Of a stretch of 64,000 nucleotides of DNA, positions 24,929 to 38,925 are shown piece by piece; position 1 is the first letter of the stretch; every line of letters begins with the position of its first letter. The notes under the pieces were generated by a model. That model made no database searches. It saw nothing but the letters and a program-made list of their open reading frames with translations, and had not been told where the DNA came from. The translations under genes were made by a program, and so were the position numbers. Source of the stretch: Syngnathus acus (lineage: Eukaryota > Chordata > Actinopteri > Syngnathiformes > Syngnathidae); NCBI RefSeq assembly GCF_901709675.1, contig NC_051089.1, forward strand, positions 12,823,976 to 12,887,975. The letters are read 5' to 3'.

Positions 24929-27900
24929 TACCTCATATCATGGTGGAATTGAATCATGAATTGACAGTAAAACTACTGGCACGGAACTGAGTTCAAAGGG
25001 AAGCAATGCTAACTGAACATTTAAGTGATGGTCAGTTAAGCACTGAAATTAAATCCATTTATTATGAGGGAGCTGTGTTTGCATGATGACAATCCAGTTT
25101 TATAGCTAAAACACAATTTAGCTAATAAAAATCCCATCTTGATTGTGGCAGATAGGGGAAGCAAAAAGGCCTTGCAGATTAATTCTACTGGACTTATCTG
25201 GATGTGTATACCTAACGTAAATACACATCTACTAGGAGTCCATAATAACTTGAAAAAAAGGGCAGATGTGGTGGCTGAGCAGAGTGAAGAGGGAGGTGAT
25301 GCATGACCAACTTGCTGTCCCTTGAGCCCTGAATCTTGGCATGACATCTAAGACATGGAGATAAAACCTCACACATGCTTCATGTTTGGTGAACTGGCTG
25401 TGGGCTTTACATTGACAGATGCTCAGGCACCGCAGGAGGAGTGGCCAGTACCCACCCCATCTCTTGTCGTTCCCCTTTTTCTTTAGCAGAATACCATTTA
25501 CACAGGAGCAGCATCTAATTTGTATGAATAATGCATCATTCGCTGTTCCTATCACTTCGGTCGCTCTCTCAATCATTTAATAAAATACCATACAGGAAAA
25601 AGAAGAGAAGTAACAGCCAGGCATTGAAGCAAAAATATGAAAATTGGTGAGTGTGGGTCACTGCCATTAAAAAACTGTTTTACTCCAATTATTTTGTTTT
25701 TGGCTAATGTGTTGTGGGCGCAAGCCTGCTGACCTTAATTCTTCATTCCACTCAGACATCTTCTGTGAAGTGAAGCAAAAAATGATGACACAAATGTGGA
25801 GAAGATATCAAGACTGAACAAGATTTAAAAAATAAAAAAATAAAAAATCAAAGATCTTAATGTTTTTGGGACTGCCCTCTTGACACTATTTAATGCCATG
25901 GCAATACTTCTGAATAACATACTTGAGTGGTGGCCCCCCTTTTAAAAAAGGTCTGTTCCTAATATAGGACTGCAGTGTTCACTTTCCTGGGAAAATGTAC
26001 TCATTCAGTAAAGCTACATGATTTTTGCATCCTATTGTGCATAACAATACTGTCATTTAAATTGTGTTTTAATAAGATCCAGATTTATGAATGTTGAGCA
26101 ATTGTAAGGATGATTAGCAATGCACAATAGAACTGTTAAACTCATCTTTATATGGTCCAATCATCAAAATATGCCACACATTGTCAATACTCAAACTAAT
26201 TTTGGAGAAAAGCTTTAGAGAAATGACTTGAAACTGAATGTAGATTGAAAAAAAGCCAAAAGTAGCCTCCAACCTATTAAATCAGGCAACTAATTTTAGG
26301 CAGTGTCAAATACATTCCCTGTTATAGCCATCTGTTTTTGCTTCCACTGTGGTTCTTCATTACTGCCCAATTAGTATTCTAGATTAATTGGGCATCTTGT
26401 TAAATGTAACCTCTAAACATTCGGAATGTGCAGAGTAATTAAAATTCTGCTGTTAGAGGTCATAAAAACTCCATCAGAAAGTTAAAGTGTAATCTCTCCA
26501 AAGTGGTGAGTAAAATCTGAATTATGAATCTTTGTTTCATAACTGCTTCAGTAAAATTTGAGTTGATCGTGTTTATGTTTGCTTGTGTCGACATTGATAG
26601 ACTATGAATGTTTGGTTAACAATATGAAGGTCACAGGAGAAATTATGTACCTCACAAAATATCTATAATATCAATTGTACATTCTCTTCCAAATCTTCAA
26701 GACCATAAAAGGCAAGGCAAGTGGATCATGCTCATGTGCCATCAAACATGACACCACTGGAACATGTATCACCACAAGCTTGTTTGCATTTTCACAAGCC
26801 ATCCAACTGACAGGTACTTGGCTCTCCCTGCATGTCAGTTTCTCTAAACCTCCAAATCCAACCCCTGAAGGTCAGATTTATGAGTCTGCCAGTGAGTAAA
26901 TCAGGTCAGTGGTCTTAATCCAATATAATCCGCTCTAATCTCAGAGAAACCATAGCAGAAGATTGCATGTGTGATTAAATGTAATTGCAATGTTAAAATC
27001 CTGATTTGGCTGCAATTGCTAGGGCACTTTTGTCAGATTAGGTAATAACGAACTACACTTCTTTTTTTTTTACCACACAGTTCCATTCAATAGTCTAAAC
27101 TACCACATTTGATTAGGGGGCTTGTTTGTTGCATTTTATGTTTAAGTAGAAGTGAAAACTGAAAAGAATCCAATAAAGTAAAACTCAACTAACGTGCTAA
27201 TTTTTAAGAGAAAATTTCCCTTACCACTAATTTTACCAAATTAACAATAAAAACATTGCACTCACAAGGCACCGTAATAGTTTGTGCAGCAAAGTCAGCT
27301 AGTAGCCACACCAAAGAATACTTTGAGTTGTTCTACAATATCCTCAACTCAAAATATGGATGGAATACTATGAATGTCATTTTATACAAAAATGAATGAA
27401 TGAGTTACTGGTAATATCTTTATCTGGAATTTTACCATACTTTGGAATGAAACGGTAATACAATATTGCATATCATGGGTAATCTTTTTTCTTCATTTTC
27501 TTCTTCTTTTTCTTAAAAAGGACAATTGTCAACATGAACATTTTCTACTTACCACAAACCGTTTATACGTATGCACAACTTACTCTCACTGTAGTGTCTT
27601 ATGGCATGTTTGTTTTCCAACGGCAACAAGGAAGTGTAATTCTCATCTGACCAATTCAGAGCTTTTCTTAATTCTCCCGAAAAGATGAGTGTATTAAGTC
27701 CTGTATCCCAGGGGCGATATAACACTACTTTTCATGAAATTTTATTGAAATTGAACCCAAAGTACCTTGTAAAGAAGAATAGACAATTACTTCTGAAATC
27801 TCATCCCTTATGATGTAGTTACTGTGTGAAATCGTAATGCCTCGCAACACCGCAGTGGTTTCGCTGTATCTCTACTGTCCCCAAGAGTACCAAATGTAGG

Positions 27901-29700
27901 TGCCATACCAAATGGAGTCGTAATTGGGAATGATTTCCAACAGAAGCTTGAGCCACCGAGTCCCTTAATGATTTAGGCAGCACCTGGATCAGAGGGAGTT
28001 CCCATCACTGGCCATGAAAGGCATTTAGAGAAGATGACGGCAACATAAGCCCTGTTGTGGGACCGAGGGCTTACGGTCATGTTACTGTTCTGTAGCAGGA
28101 GAGAGAGATAAAAAGGGAGGGAGGCGTCAGTCACAGGGAGGCTCTCGCAGATTTTATGGTGGAAAACACTTTCCCTGTTTTTGAAGTGACATTGATCAGG
28201 CAGCCATATTTCAAATTTTTATGATGGATTATAACATAAAGGGTGGATCAAATCTTGTGCTCTTGCGGTGTGTTACAATTTCTTGACAACATAAAATCTG
28301 GAGACAATATGGCCCAGTTTTAACAAAAGCAAAAGAAACAGGAGCATGTATGTCGCAGTTGTCTCTCACTATCACCAAGTAAAATATTTTCATCTAATTA
28401 GGACACTCACCCAGCAGTGAACAATGTTTAAATGAGGCAACTGAAAAAATACAGTTGGACCAAGTGTCCATAAATATCTGGAAGACAGAAGCACAGATTT
28501 TAGGGGAACCTGCAATTGGACCCAAGGGAGCAATTTCTAACCATATAAACTAATTAATGCTGGTGATGAACAAGTAAAATCTTGACACATCCTAATCATC
28601 AGAATATAAACAGTATGACACAAATGACCAAAGATTGCCTTGTCCTCTAGCCAAAATGAACATTCCTGAGTCGGTACAATCATCTATCTTTTGAAAATGA
28701 CAAGGTGACACTTGAATGGTGTGACTGAATGCTACCCCTCGGCCATATGGTTTTTGAATGATGATGATTGATGCGCTGATGGCACATTTTCAACAGCCAG
28801 AGTCATTTGTGTCTGCAAGGAAAGTCAGAAGAAGAAAAAAACCAAGGTGATGGAAGATTTTCAAGATCTTGTAGATGATTAGTAGATGAATAAAATATGA
28901 TTATATTTGGAACAAATATTTAAGCAGCAGTAAATAACTAATAACCAAAGTTTTGATGTTTTTGTTCTTTATTCTTCTTATCTTTTGATGGCATAACATG
29001 GAAGCGAATGACTGCTGCAAGAAGAAACTCAGGCAGAAAAGGGGAGATAACAAAGGCTGTATGGACATGAAAAGTATGTTTAGTCTGCTCAATGTTTTTG
29101 TCATGTGACCTTGATTGTCAAGTGTGTGCGTGCGTGCATCAGTCGATATTATGTAGTTGTGTACTTCTTCTCTGCAAAATGTTCATTGCCTGTTGTTCTT
29201 TGGGGTGTGGACAACTAGCCTGATAAGGCATGAGCCTGAGGAGGCTCATCAGACTTTGAAAAGATTCACAGTGACACTGCATCAGAGCTTGTCCCTTCAC
29301 CAACATCCTCACTCATTACCGCACTGTCACTTTCTAAATGTACACGGAGGCACACTAGTAAACACACATGACATCTTGGGACATACACACTCAGTGAGTG
29401 GTCTTGAAAATGGACTATACGAGGCTTGTCTTGAGATTGATGTGTCGAAATATTCATTTCCTTACTGGGCTACTTTCGTTTTTTTGGCAGACTTTCAGAG
29501 AACAGACCAGCTTATCACCCATTTACAATTTACAGTTGGTTGAGATGTAAGGGTAAGAGGTTTTGCTTGTATTTATGCGCGTGTCATACATCAGTTTAGG
29601 ACTTTGCAACAATCACATTTTATTGTGAATTTGTTTTTGTGCAATATGGATTACGACTACTCCAATTTTTTTTGGATCGACAAGAAGGTTCTGAGTCTTG
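24929..29700. other. About 4.8 kb with no gene recognised
   Basis: Single-copy AT-rich DNA without identifiable repeats. The stretch at about 27840-28150 is less AT-rich than its surroundings and includes GGGAGGGAGGCGTCAGTCAC. It is the place I would look first for a conserved non-coding element, but nothing in the sequence proves one. Confidence 0.4.
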
Positions 29701-30260
29701 CTAAGGATCTGTGTGAGTTCTCCTTGTGCTTGCGTGGGTTTCTTTCCACGGTCCAAAAATATGTATATTATGTTAATTACGGGCGGCTCGGTGGGGCACT
29801 GGGTAGCACGTCCGCCTCACAGTTAGGAGGGTGCGGGTTCGATTCCACCTCCGGCCCTCCCTGTGTGGAGTTTGCATGTTCTCCCCGGACCTGCGTGGGT
29901 TTTCTCCGGGCACTCCGGTTTCCTCCCACTTCCCAAAAACATGCTTGGTAGGCCGATTGAAGACTCCAAATTGTCCCTAGGTGTGAGTGCGAGTGCAAAT
30001 GGTTGTTTGTCTCTGTGTGCCCTGCGATTGGCTGGCAACCGGTTCAGGGTGTCCCCCGCCTACTGCCCGATGACGGCTGGGATAGGCTCCAGCACTCCCG
30101 CGACCCCCGTGGGGACTAAGCGGTTCAGAAAATGGATGGATGGATGTTAATTACGAGAATTTAAATTACCTGTGGGCTTGATTGTGAAAGATCAGATAGG
30201 TGCCCCATGGTTGACCAGTCCAAGGTATACTGCTGGGATAGGCTCCTACTCACCATAAAC
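29701..30260 (+). mobile_element. Old V-SINE hosting a younger V-SINE
   Basis: The left part (29701-29769) holds a decayed V-SINE core, GTGTGAGTTCTCCTTGTGCT then TGCGTGGGTTTCTTTCCACG. The right part (from 30156) resumes and ends with TATACTGCTGGGATAGGCTC and an AGAAAATGGATG tail near 30260. The younger SINE at 29782-30143 interrupts it. Confidence 0.6.
29782..30143 (+). mobile_element. Full-length V-SINE with 12-bp target duplication
   Basis: Same structure as the copy at 20782: head GTAGCACGTCCGCCTCACAG, B box GGTTCGATTCC, core GGAGTTTGCATGTTCTCCCC, tail GGGATAGGCTCCAGCACTCC and ATGG repeats. The 12-bp duplication ATGTTAATTACG lies at 29770-29781 and 30144-30155. By eye it is nearly identical to the 20.8-kb copy over most of its length. 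Confidence 0.9.
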
Positions 30261-30297
30261 AGTAGAAAATGGATGCAAAGCTATCAAAATCTACTCT

Positions 30298-30334
30298 TAT
30301 TTTATTTATTTATTTATTCATTTATTTATTTATT
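30298..30334. repeat. (TTTA)n microsatellite
   Basis: About nine TTTA units with one TTCA variant, following the old SINE. Confidence 0.9.
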
Positions 30335-31675
30335 AGCACATGAACGAACCATTTGTTTGGAATGCGGCCATTTCCTCAGAGATCCTCCTACTCTATAGCC
30401 TACCATCAATAACGTTCCTATTCAGACCATGTCCAGAAAACAACAGCAATAAATTAGATTCTTACAATGAACAGCATAAATCTTTAATGGCTTTGCTCTA
30501 ATTAACAGGGAAAGCCAGTCATTTTGTGCTACGGTATACTTCGGGAAGCAGTGTGGTACAATAACCCATGGACCATACTATATAATGTCATCGCTATTGT
30601 ATACTGTGGTTCTGATTTCTAGAACCTGTATTCATGATCAATGTAGTTATTTTCATAATAATAATAATAATAATAATATCACTGAATCTGAAGCACAAAA
30701 AGACAAGTTTTGCAAAAAGAGAAGCCTAAGAGGAATTTCTCCCTGGGTGTGCAATGTACTGGATGGACATCTTGGGATTTATTTGGAACATTCTAAATGT
30801 TGCATGACAGGAGGGATTAATCCCAATTTTAGAGTAGCACAGAAGGAAATGCTTTTACAGATACTACAGATGAAAGTAGACCTTGGAACTACATCATGCT
30901 TGGCCTATATTCTCCTCTCAGAAACAGCAGTTAGCATTCGCAGAAAAGAAGCGTTAACCACATCACTGTCCTCTCAAGACCAATACTAGGATGAGAGTAT
31001 ATAATCCAAGGGACTACATAGCGAGAAACAAAACTGCAATAGATTAGAATTAGAGTAAGAAAGTAGTTCAAAGCAGAGTGATTGTCATTCAATTGGGAGG
31101 TCTAAAAATAATCCAAATGAAAGTAAACATTCAATGGCCTGGACTGTCCTTGACAAAACATTGGATCCCAGCAGGAGGGTCGTGAAGCAGAATTACTCCT
31201 TGGGAGATAACAGAGCTAAAATTAAATACAGTAGAGCACTGAGATTGTTGTACAGGGAAAAGAGAATCTAAAAATAGGGGCATATTTTGGATGGTAATTA
31301 AAGGGAAAGCGGACAGGTCAAAAACATCTCCCCTCAACTGCATGGGCCACTGTTTAGCCTCTAATAAGTAAATCACTGCGAATAATCATCCTGTTGAACA
31401 GAAGTATTTCTGTTAGATCTGAGATTGGTAGTGAAATAATTGGTGATAATGATCTGGGAAATGCAATTGAAACAGATTAATTCCGGTCGTTGAGACAAGG
31501 GGTTTACTGAATGAACTCAAATTGAATACTGAACACTTGAGAGAAAATTTTAAGATTGACACAAAAGTTGTAACATCCATCCTCGATATGAACTTCTTTA
31601 TCCTCACGAGGATTTCAGGTGTGCTCGAGCCTGTCCCTCTGTATACTTACCATACTTTTTTTTTTATGGGGGGGG
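30335..31675. other. No gene recognised; (AAT)n tract
   Basis: An AAT tract occupies about 30656-30677. The 134-aa open frame at 30585-30989 runs through it and resembles no family. Confidence 0.5.
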
Positions 31676-31762
31676 GGCTTTTGGGCACTGTGGAAACTGG
31701 GGTACCTGAAAACCTACGCGGGCACACAGAGAACATGCAAACTCCACGAAGGAAGGCCGGTT
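31676..31762 (-). mobile_element. V-SINE core fragment, minus strand
   Basis: On the minus strand it reads GTGGAGTTTGCATGTTCTCT followed by GTGTGCCCGCGTAGGTTTTC. Only the core remains, next to a poly-G run at 31668-31677. Confidence 0.65.
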
Positions 31763-32540
31763 AAGACTTGAAATAAAGTCAAAATTACAAAGTACAACGT
31801 AATCCATGTGTTGGTGTGGGATCCTTTTAAGGCTTGAGAGGAACATTTTGGATGAAAAGCAGCTTTTTGTTTTTAAAGGCAACCATATGTTGTTTGTTTT
31901 TGCCATTTCCATTTTATGATGCCATGGGAAAATAACTGAAATAAGCTTAGAGATACTTTGTGTTGCACTTTTATTCAACAGCAGTGGCTTATTTTTTTGG
32001 TCCGACCCTTTTACCCTCGGGCTCTGCTGGATTTGTAGTGACTATTCAAAAACTGTGTCCTTAAGGTTTGGCTTCATAAATTACAGTAGGTCTCAGAAGC
32101 AACTTCCTAAGCAGGCATGGGCTATGGACAAGAAGTTATAAAAATGAGTAAACGCTCCATTAGGGATCAGCTATAGATCACAATAGATCACCCTCAGCCA
32201 ATCGAAGAACGGGAGACTATATCATATATTGTGTGAGAGTTTCCTTCTATGAAACTGTCATGCTGCCGTAGCCACATCAACCTTTAAAAACCTTGATTTG
32301 AGATTTGTCTTCATCCTCTTATCAAGGTCTATGGTGACTAAGCTTGTACTTAAAGCTGGTGGAGCCCTTAAATTTATCAAGCATTAATGTTCATGAATGT
32401 AATTGGTTCCATTTTCATCACCACCAAAATACCGAGGCAATAATCATTGGCGGTTCTAGACAGTTTTACCTGGGGCAGTGGGAGTGGCAGGAGGTTGAAT
32501 TAGAAGGGTAGAGGTTATACTGTAACTCCAACACAACATA

Positions 32541-32575
32541 CACACACACGCACACACACACACACACACACACAC
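32541..32575. repeat. (CA)n microsatellite
   Basis: CA dinucleotide run with a single CG interruption. Confidence 0.95.
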
Positions 32576-33010
32576 TTGCACACACTCCATTTTCACTGGG
32601 CTGACAGTGAATGAGTTAATCAAACAAAACGAAAAATCATATGTTTACGTAAGTTATCTTTGTCCTATCTTTACATTTCTTTGATGATCTTAAAGTGGGG
32701 AAACAGACAAAAAAAATAAAGAAATGAAATTTATATGGAACGTAATACTTTTATTTTGGCACTGTAAATTAATTGGCTCCTGTGATTGTGGTGCAGAACA
32801 TTTAAGCTTATCAAGTGAGGCATGGCACAATATTTTACTCAAAGTTTTTCAATTGGACAATTCTTCAAAATTACTTCTTATCATTCTCATTTGAACAACT
32901 CCTGTCATTAATGAATAGAGTTCCATTTCCATTATGATATCCAAATGGGAATCAGTACAATTAAAAAGTAAATTTATCACGTAGTCCTCTGCACACACAT
33001 TGTAACACAC

Positions 33011-33017
33011 GTACGCA

Positions 33018-33069
<52 letters not shown>
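33011..33069. repeat. Compound (ACGC)n(AC)n microsatellite
   Basis: ACGC tetramers pass directly into an uninterrupted AC run. The cysteine/valine-rich open frame on the minus strand is its translation and is not a gene. Confidence 0.95.
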
Positions 33070-33070
<1 letters not shown>

Positions 33071-33412
33071 TTCTGTCGAGCTTTGCATAACTGGCCAAAT
33101 CCATTATTTCACCTCCCCTAAAATCCAATTACTAGCGATATGGACTTTTGCTGATTATATTTTCGTATAGTACAGTTGACAAATGGCAGTTATCAGTGAT
33201 CCTGATTGCTTTTTCATTTTGTTTGATAGAATGATTAAATTGTTGTGGAGAGTCATAGTGTTAATTAAATTGCATTTCCTTGCATCAGTGCTCAGTGGTC
33301 TAAACACTAAACAGTTTAAGTCCCCTGTTTTCAACCCATGCATTATCTTTTGAGCCAGTTTCATCTGCACGTGCACAGCTGTTCTGAATAAATAACAACA
33401 ATAATCGTAATA

Positions 33413-33900
33413 GGCAGCACGGTGGACTGGTTAGCATGTCCGCCTCACAGTGCAAAAGTCCTGGGTTTGATTCCGGGCGTCGGCCTTTCTGTATGGAGTT
33501 TGTACGCAATAAAAAAAAAAAAAAAATCTCTCTCTTTCTCTCAATCTGAGGCGCAATGCCTCCCTAAGAGAAAACATTTCAATCTCGCTCCCTGTTAATA
33601 TAGTGGCCAAGAGGACGACCTAAAAGAGCGGCCAGCCACAAGTTGCAGTTGAAGTGACATTCCGAAGTCCGTCGCTTCAGACGTGATGAATCTGAAAAGC
33701 ACTGAGGCGTATGAATACAGGCACAGTAATAAAGTTGTTTGAGTTTTGTTATGAGGGTGGACAACCTCAAAGTCGACGTATCTATCTATAGCCATAATAC
33801 TGGCGACCAGTTCAGGGTGTAGTCTGCCTTCCGCCCGATGTCAGCTGGGATAGGATCCATCACCCCCTGCAACAGGATAAGCGGTGATGAGAATGGATGA
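33413..33900 (+). mobile_element. V-SINE head and tail with foreign middle
   Basis: Head and start of core (33413 to about 33507): GGTTAGCATGTCCGCCTCAC, B box GGTTTGATTCC, CTGTATGGAGTTTG. Tail (about 33799-33900): TGGCGACCAGTTCAGGGTGT, GTCAGCTGGGATAGGATCCA and GATAAGCGG. Between them about 290 bp of non-SINE sequence, starting with poly-A and a CT tract, replaces most of the SINE core. Confidence 0.65.
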
Positions 33901-36900
33901 ATCTATAGGATTTCACGTTGTGCACCGTCGGCTCCCTCTGAATAGATTTTTTTTGGTACATTTATCATATATTTGCGTGAATTATTGAAGTGAATAAAAA
34001 GAACTGAAAATGGGGGTTACCATGGTGCATACAGTATATTTAGCAAGAGAGTTTAATCAAAAACTAATCATGTCAAGAACAATGTGGATAGACTCGCACT
34101 GACAATGCCCTATAAGCATTGAATGACATCCATTGTCAGGCAGATCAAATCCTAAATGTAATGGGTTCTTTCATGGGTCATGCAACACTCTTCTACAAGG
34201 AATTCACTCGAATAGTTTAGCACATGAGAAAAAGCACACTAAATGCATAAACCGTTTGCTGAATATAAAACTATCTCTGCCTGATATTATACATTCTTAC
34301 CAGATAAATGCACTCAATAAAAATCATCTATATTCACCTGTGCAATAAGCTTTCCATCCTATCAGTAGTTATTATAGACTGATTTACCGTATTGATTTCT
34401 TTTCTTCTTCACAGTAAGATCAGCCGTCACACACTGATGGGTACTGAGCCCTGGTATTAAACCAGCCACGAGGCAAATGTATTGAAGGGAAAGTATGTAG
34501 GAATTTAGAATTTTTCAATGAGCAATCATTTAAAAAATCTATTGATTTCAAATATATGTCAAAAATTTAATCTATCATACATTAAAAATACTGGTACTGA
34601 ATATACTGCGAACATGTTATTTAATATTTATTTTAGCTTTATGAATTTTATATTGCAACCTTTACCTCTCAGATTTGTAGCTTGCAATAAAATTCAGATG
34701 TTGATTGCTTCAAGGTTGGAATCCATGCATGACGAATGGCTGGCGCCTTTCCAGGTTAGTCATCTGCATTCGTATTATTGTTACAATATGATTGGTAGAA
34801 TTATATAAAAACATCTATTGCGCCATATAACTCTATAGTGTTTATTTTGAAGTGTGGGGTATTGATTTCTCTCTGGTGCTACACTAATGTTGCATCAAAA
34901 AGAAAAAAAAAAACCAGCTCAAATGAACAAGCCGTCTTCACATCAATGTACAAAAATGAGGTGTACTATAATTACATACTGTAAATGTTGTCTGTGATAA
35001 TGGAGGCCAGGGGGTGTGCAATGTGGCATTCAATATTATTGACTGCGTGTGGCAGTGGTGCACAAATAAAGGACAGTTGCTATCAGATCATCAAAAACGG
35101 GTTGCAGCAAAGTTGTACTGTCTTTAGGCTGATAATAATAATCCCTCCTTCCCCAAGCATTTCATGTGGCCCCCTCAAGACTGAATTCTGGCAACGGTTT
35201 GTAGCACTGCTTATTTCATCAGTGCAATTGTTCGTTGAGATTATGCAATTTTGTTGCGCTGTGCACAGCTAATCCAATTTATTTCTCATTCCTTAGTCAT
35301 ACTGCATGGTTAAAATTCATACGAATTAAGGGGAAATTAGTTGAATCCTTGTTAGGCATGTCGCTGGTGAGAGACTCACGCTTCTGGTGGTGGAAATAAA
35401 AATATGAAACCAGAGGATTAAGCTGTATTTCAACTTTGACCTTAACAGAAACATTTCCTTTCAAAGCTTTAGTATGATGATTCATTCAATCCCACACTGA
35501 CCAACAATGCCAGAAAATGAAACAATATTTTAAAAAAAGGTCAAATGCATTGTTTTTATTCCTCATTTTATTTTAAAATATCACTTTTTTTTAATTGAAT
35601 ATAGTTGTGAAGCACTTTGTTACATTTGAAATTTGTTTTGTATGAACGTGAAAAGAACTCAACTGGCAAACAGTCTTTGCAAACTCACCAACTTGGAAAG
35701 CAATACAGTATCCAAAATGTCAATAAAAGAAAATTACTATCCTGCTGTACATCGATGGATTCTCACTGACTAAGCCACTGCAGTCAGTAACAATGCGGTC
35801 CAATAGTTAGCCCACGGAAGTATTCCTTTTTCAATACTCGTGCCGTTCCCTTTTAATAGGACCCATTCTGCTGTGTTCTGCAATGATCTCATAACATGAA
35901 CTAATATTTAATTTATCCCACTTGGAATGTTAAAAGACTATGTGGAGTCTGTGAATTTCATAACATACTATTGATTGCCACAGTTTTGATATCTTATTGA
36001 TGGCCTTTTTTGAGGCAAATCTCTACTGACAATTGCTGGATTCTGTGACTTCTGTTACGTGTAATAATTAACTGGTATTGTATTTAGCAATGGCAACGAA
36101 ATGTCACCACTTCAGTATGTTTTTTTTGTACTTGTATATTTTTTTCTATTCTGTATGTAGCCAAAACTTCAAAATGTAGGTAAATTCATATTATATTCAT
36201 CACACTTGCAAGTGGTCTGTGTTCCTCAAAAGATTCAAGTTAAACTATCTGCTGAAGGTTTGGAAACGCAAAAGAGGATAGTAGAGGAATAAATTAACGG
36301 CACATACTGACTGGCTTTAATTTTCCTGTCTGAGATATGTTTCATCGTTGAGACTGGTGATGGAACTTCATAGGATTGCCTGTTCAGTTATTCTGCAAAT
36401 TCACAAAGTACAATATGTATAAAGAATAACAAAGAAGCAATGAAACGATTCCTTGAATAGCTGATGAGTCTCCTTTTTGGGTTACATTTTTAATTTAGAT
36501 CGCACCCACTCAGGGTTTCTCTCCTAATCTTCCATCTTTATGCAAAGGAGTTGTGACATTTAAATCTTGTTTGAATTCATACAAACTTGACTTGCCTGCA
36601 CCTTTCTGTTTGTTGTCTGAAGTGAAGGCTGATGACAAATCAACGAATTGCTGATAGTCAAAGTGACTTTGAAGAACCAGAGACTGAAAAGAAAAACAAT
36701 AGAGTGTGACATAGCATATACGGCATTTTAGTTTGAATCTTGGTCACGATATTGTATATACACACATGCCATGGTGCCAATAAAAAGGTTGAACATAGAT
36801 TAAATAAAAAAAAAAGATCTCTGACTGTAACCTGCTTGAGTCATTTAATGAGGTTGATAAAACTGACCATCATAAAAGTCATCGGTTGAAGGTCAGATAT

Positions 36901-38833
36901 GACTAAAGTTATTGTTTGTGGATTAATTGGGTATTTAAATTTAAATCTAGGTAACATTGGAGTTCTCGTTGTCTACATGGGTGTTTCTTTCTGTCTTATC
37001 TGTGAAGGACTTCTCTGCTTTAACAGCTGGAGTGTATTTCGAATTTGTCCAAGAGTCTATTAGCACTCAATCCCAATTACCCTCACTCTAATGCATGTTG
37101 ACACCATCCAATCCACTTGCAAATCCAAGAATCTCACTTCTTTGTGTGGAATGCCTCTAGTAGCAACAGCAGATGCAATTGAAGACAATCCTGGGGATGC
37201 CTGAAGAATATTCAGAAATAGAACATTTTTGCCGATAGCAGGCTCATCCAACAAGACTAACCTTCATCCAATTTTAATTAGCATAATTGTTTATTTAATT
37301 TTTGGTTGGCTGGAAATTTGTGTTTGAAAGGAGATGATTGGAGGACTGCACATTAGCAAAAATGTGAGAATTTCTGTAGAACAGAAAATAATTCAGAATC
37401 AGCGGAAACATTGAGACCCACATCATCATACTGAGAAAACTGAGCCATGAAAAAAAGGGCTGTTCAAAAGATTAAAAGTTAAAGCTGGATTTTATTACGT
37501 TGTTACATTACATATAAGTATTTTCCTGGGTAATATTTTTGACATGGGGTTTTATACTTACTCAGATGATGCAGGTGAGGTCTGTGGATCTATTGTTCTG
37601 TATTTAGTACCACTCGTGAAATGTTACTTGTTGCAAAAGGCTTGCACAGTTCAGTCTCTTCTGTCACCTGTTTTAATGGAAAAGCAATGGAAGCAGTGTG
37701 GTGCGGTGCCCGGTCAAGTGGAGTGGTGTGGTGTGGCTAATGGAAAAGTGCCATTAGTCTCTGACTGCATGGAGTCATAGTGGCGGATGTGGGAGCACAC
37801 AAAAAAGGGAGAGAGGACAGAAACACAAACACGCATAGGAGGAATGAGGAAACAGCATGAATACGAGTTGTATCCGCATATAAATTTGATTGACAATACA
37901 AAGGCAGAATGTAAAGTCTGCAAGGGAAATTTTTGGGGGAAAATGATGACAAATGAATGTCTCTGCTTGGTGTTGGATGGAGACTGCATGGTAGCAATGT
38001 TAGTCCCTCATGGGAGAATCAAATTAAGGCAGATAATTTGCAGCAATTACAATGGCACAACTACAGCGAACAGCAAAATCAAGAGGAGAAGAGAGTTTTA
38101 TGTATATGCATATGAATAAGCACCATTCTACAGTTATCTACATTACCCACACAAGCTGGAAATGTTCTTGTCATATCAAAGGGGAAGCAAGATACACAGA
38201 TAACCAAGCAGAGCAATTTCAAAACTGAAAAAGTGAATGAAAATGCTCACCAAGCCATCATGGATGCTATTTTGCCATGGTGTAATTACATTTAAAGTTG
38301 CAATTTGTAATGTGTAACGTAAGGCCTACACTGTTAATTGTTTGTTAACAATAATGTATTAATTCACAACATTAGCAGAGGGATGTTGTTTTTAATAATA
38401 CAGCTGTGGTTTCATTATTTCTTGATTTCCGTGTAAACTTAATTCATTCCACACAGAGCTATCAAAGCTTATTTAGTACAGCCTACTGTAGAGTGATGGT
38501 TATTGTTTGCACACATGCATAATGTATTACGACTTCATTGGAATAAACAGTTATGCAAATAGAAATTTGTTTGGTGTTTACTCGGGTGTATTTGTTTTCA
38601 AGACAAGCTTTCCTTAATTGTTTTTTCGAAATTAAAAGATGCGTAACATATTGCTATCAAGGGACTGCTGAATCTGATGTGCAAGTCTCCAGGTTTTCAA
38701 ACATGCACACATTCATGTGTTTTGCAGGTGTCTTTATTATAGAAACTTAGTATTAAGTGAGACTTTTTGTTTTGTATTAGGTATTACCATTTCAGGCCCT
38801 TTTTGATACATATCTTTGTATACCACTCTACAT
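33901..38833. other. About 4.9 kb with no gene recognised
   Basis: AT-rich unique DNA. The 110-aa open frame at 37787-38119 has one CxxC pair but no complete domain. Confidence 0.45.
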
Positions 38834-38925
38834 GCCAGACCTGGGCAAAGGACAGCCCGGGGGCCGCATCCAGCCCACCTATAATCTCTCTCAGCCCAAA
38901 TGCCCAAATAGGTGTTTTAATTAGA
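38834..38925. mobile_element. hAT-type terminus fragment (possible)
   Basis: CCAGACCTGGGCAAAGGACA then GCCCGGGGGCCGCATCCAGC resembles the terminus common to fish hAT-derived repeats. No second end or duplication was found. Confidence 0.35.

Larger units (their letters stand above)
31763..33412. other. No gene recognised between CA arrays
   Basis: Unique AT-rich DNA. The two CA-type arrays inside it are listed separately. Confidence 0.5.

Noticed and set aside
30585-30989. 134-aa open frame
   Set aside because: Starts through an AAT microsatellite and shows no domain, splice context or family resemblance.
32849-33088. Cysteine/valine-rich minus-strand frame
   Set aside because: Produced by the compound AC/ACGC microsatellite.
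37787-38119. 110-aa frame with AECKVCK, considered as a BED zinc finger of a hAT transposase or ZBED protein
   Set aside because: Only one CxxC pair is present, the downstream histidines are absent, and there is no flanking transposon end.
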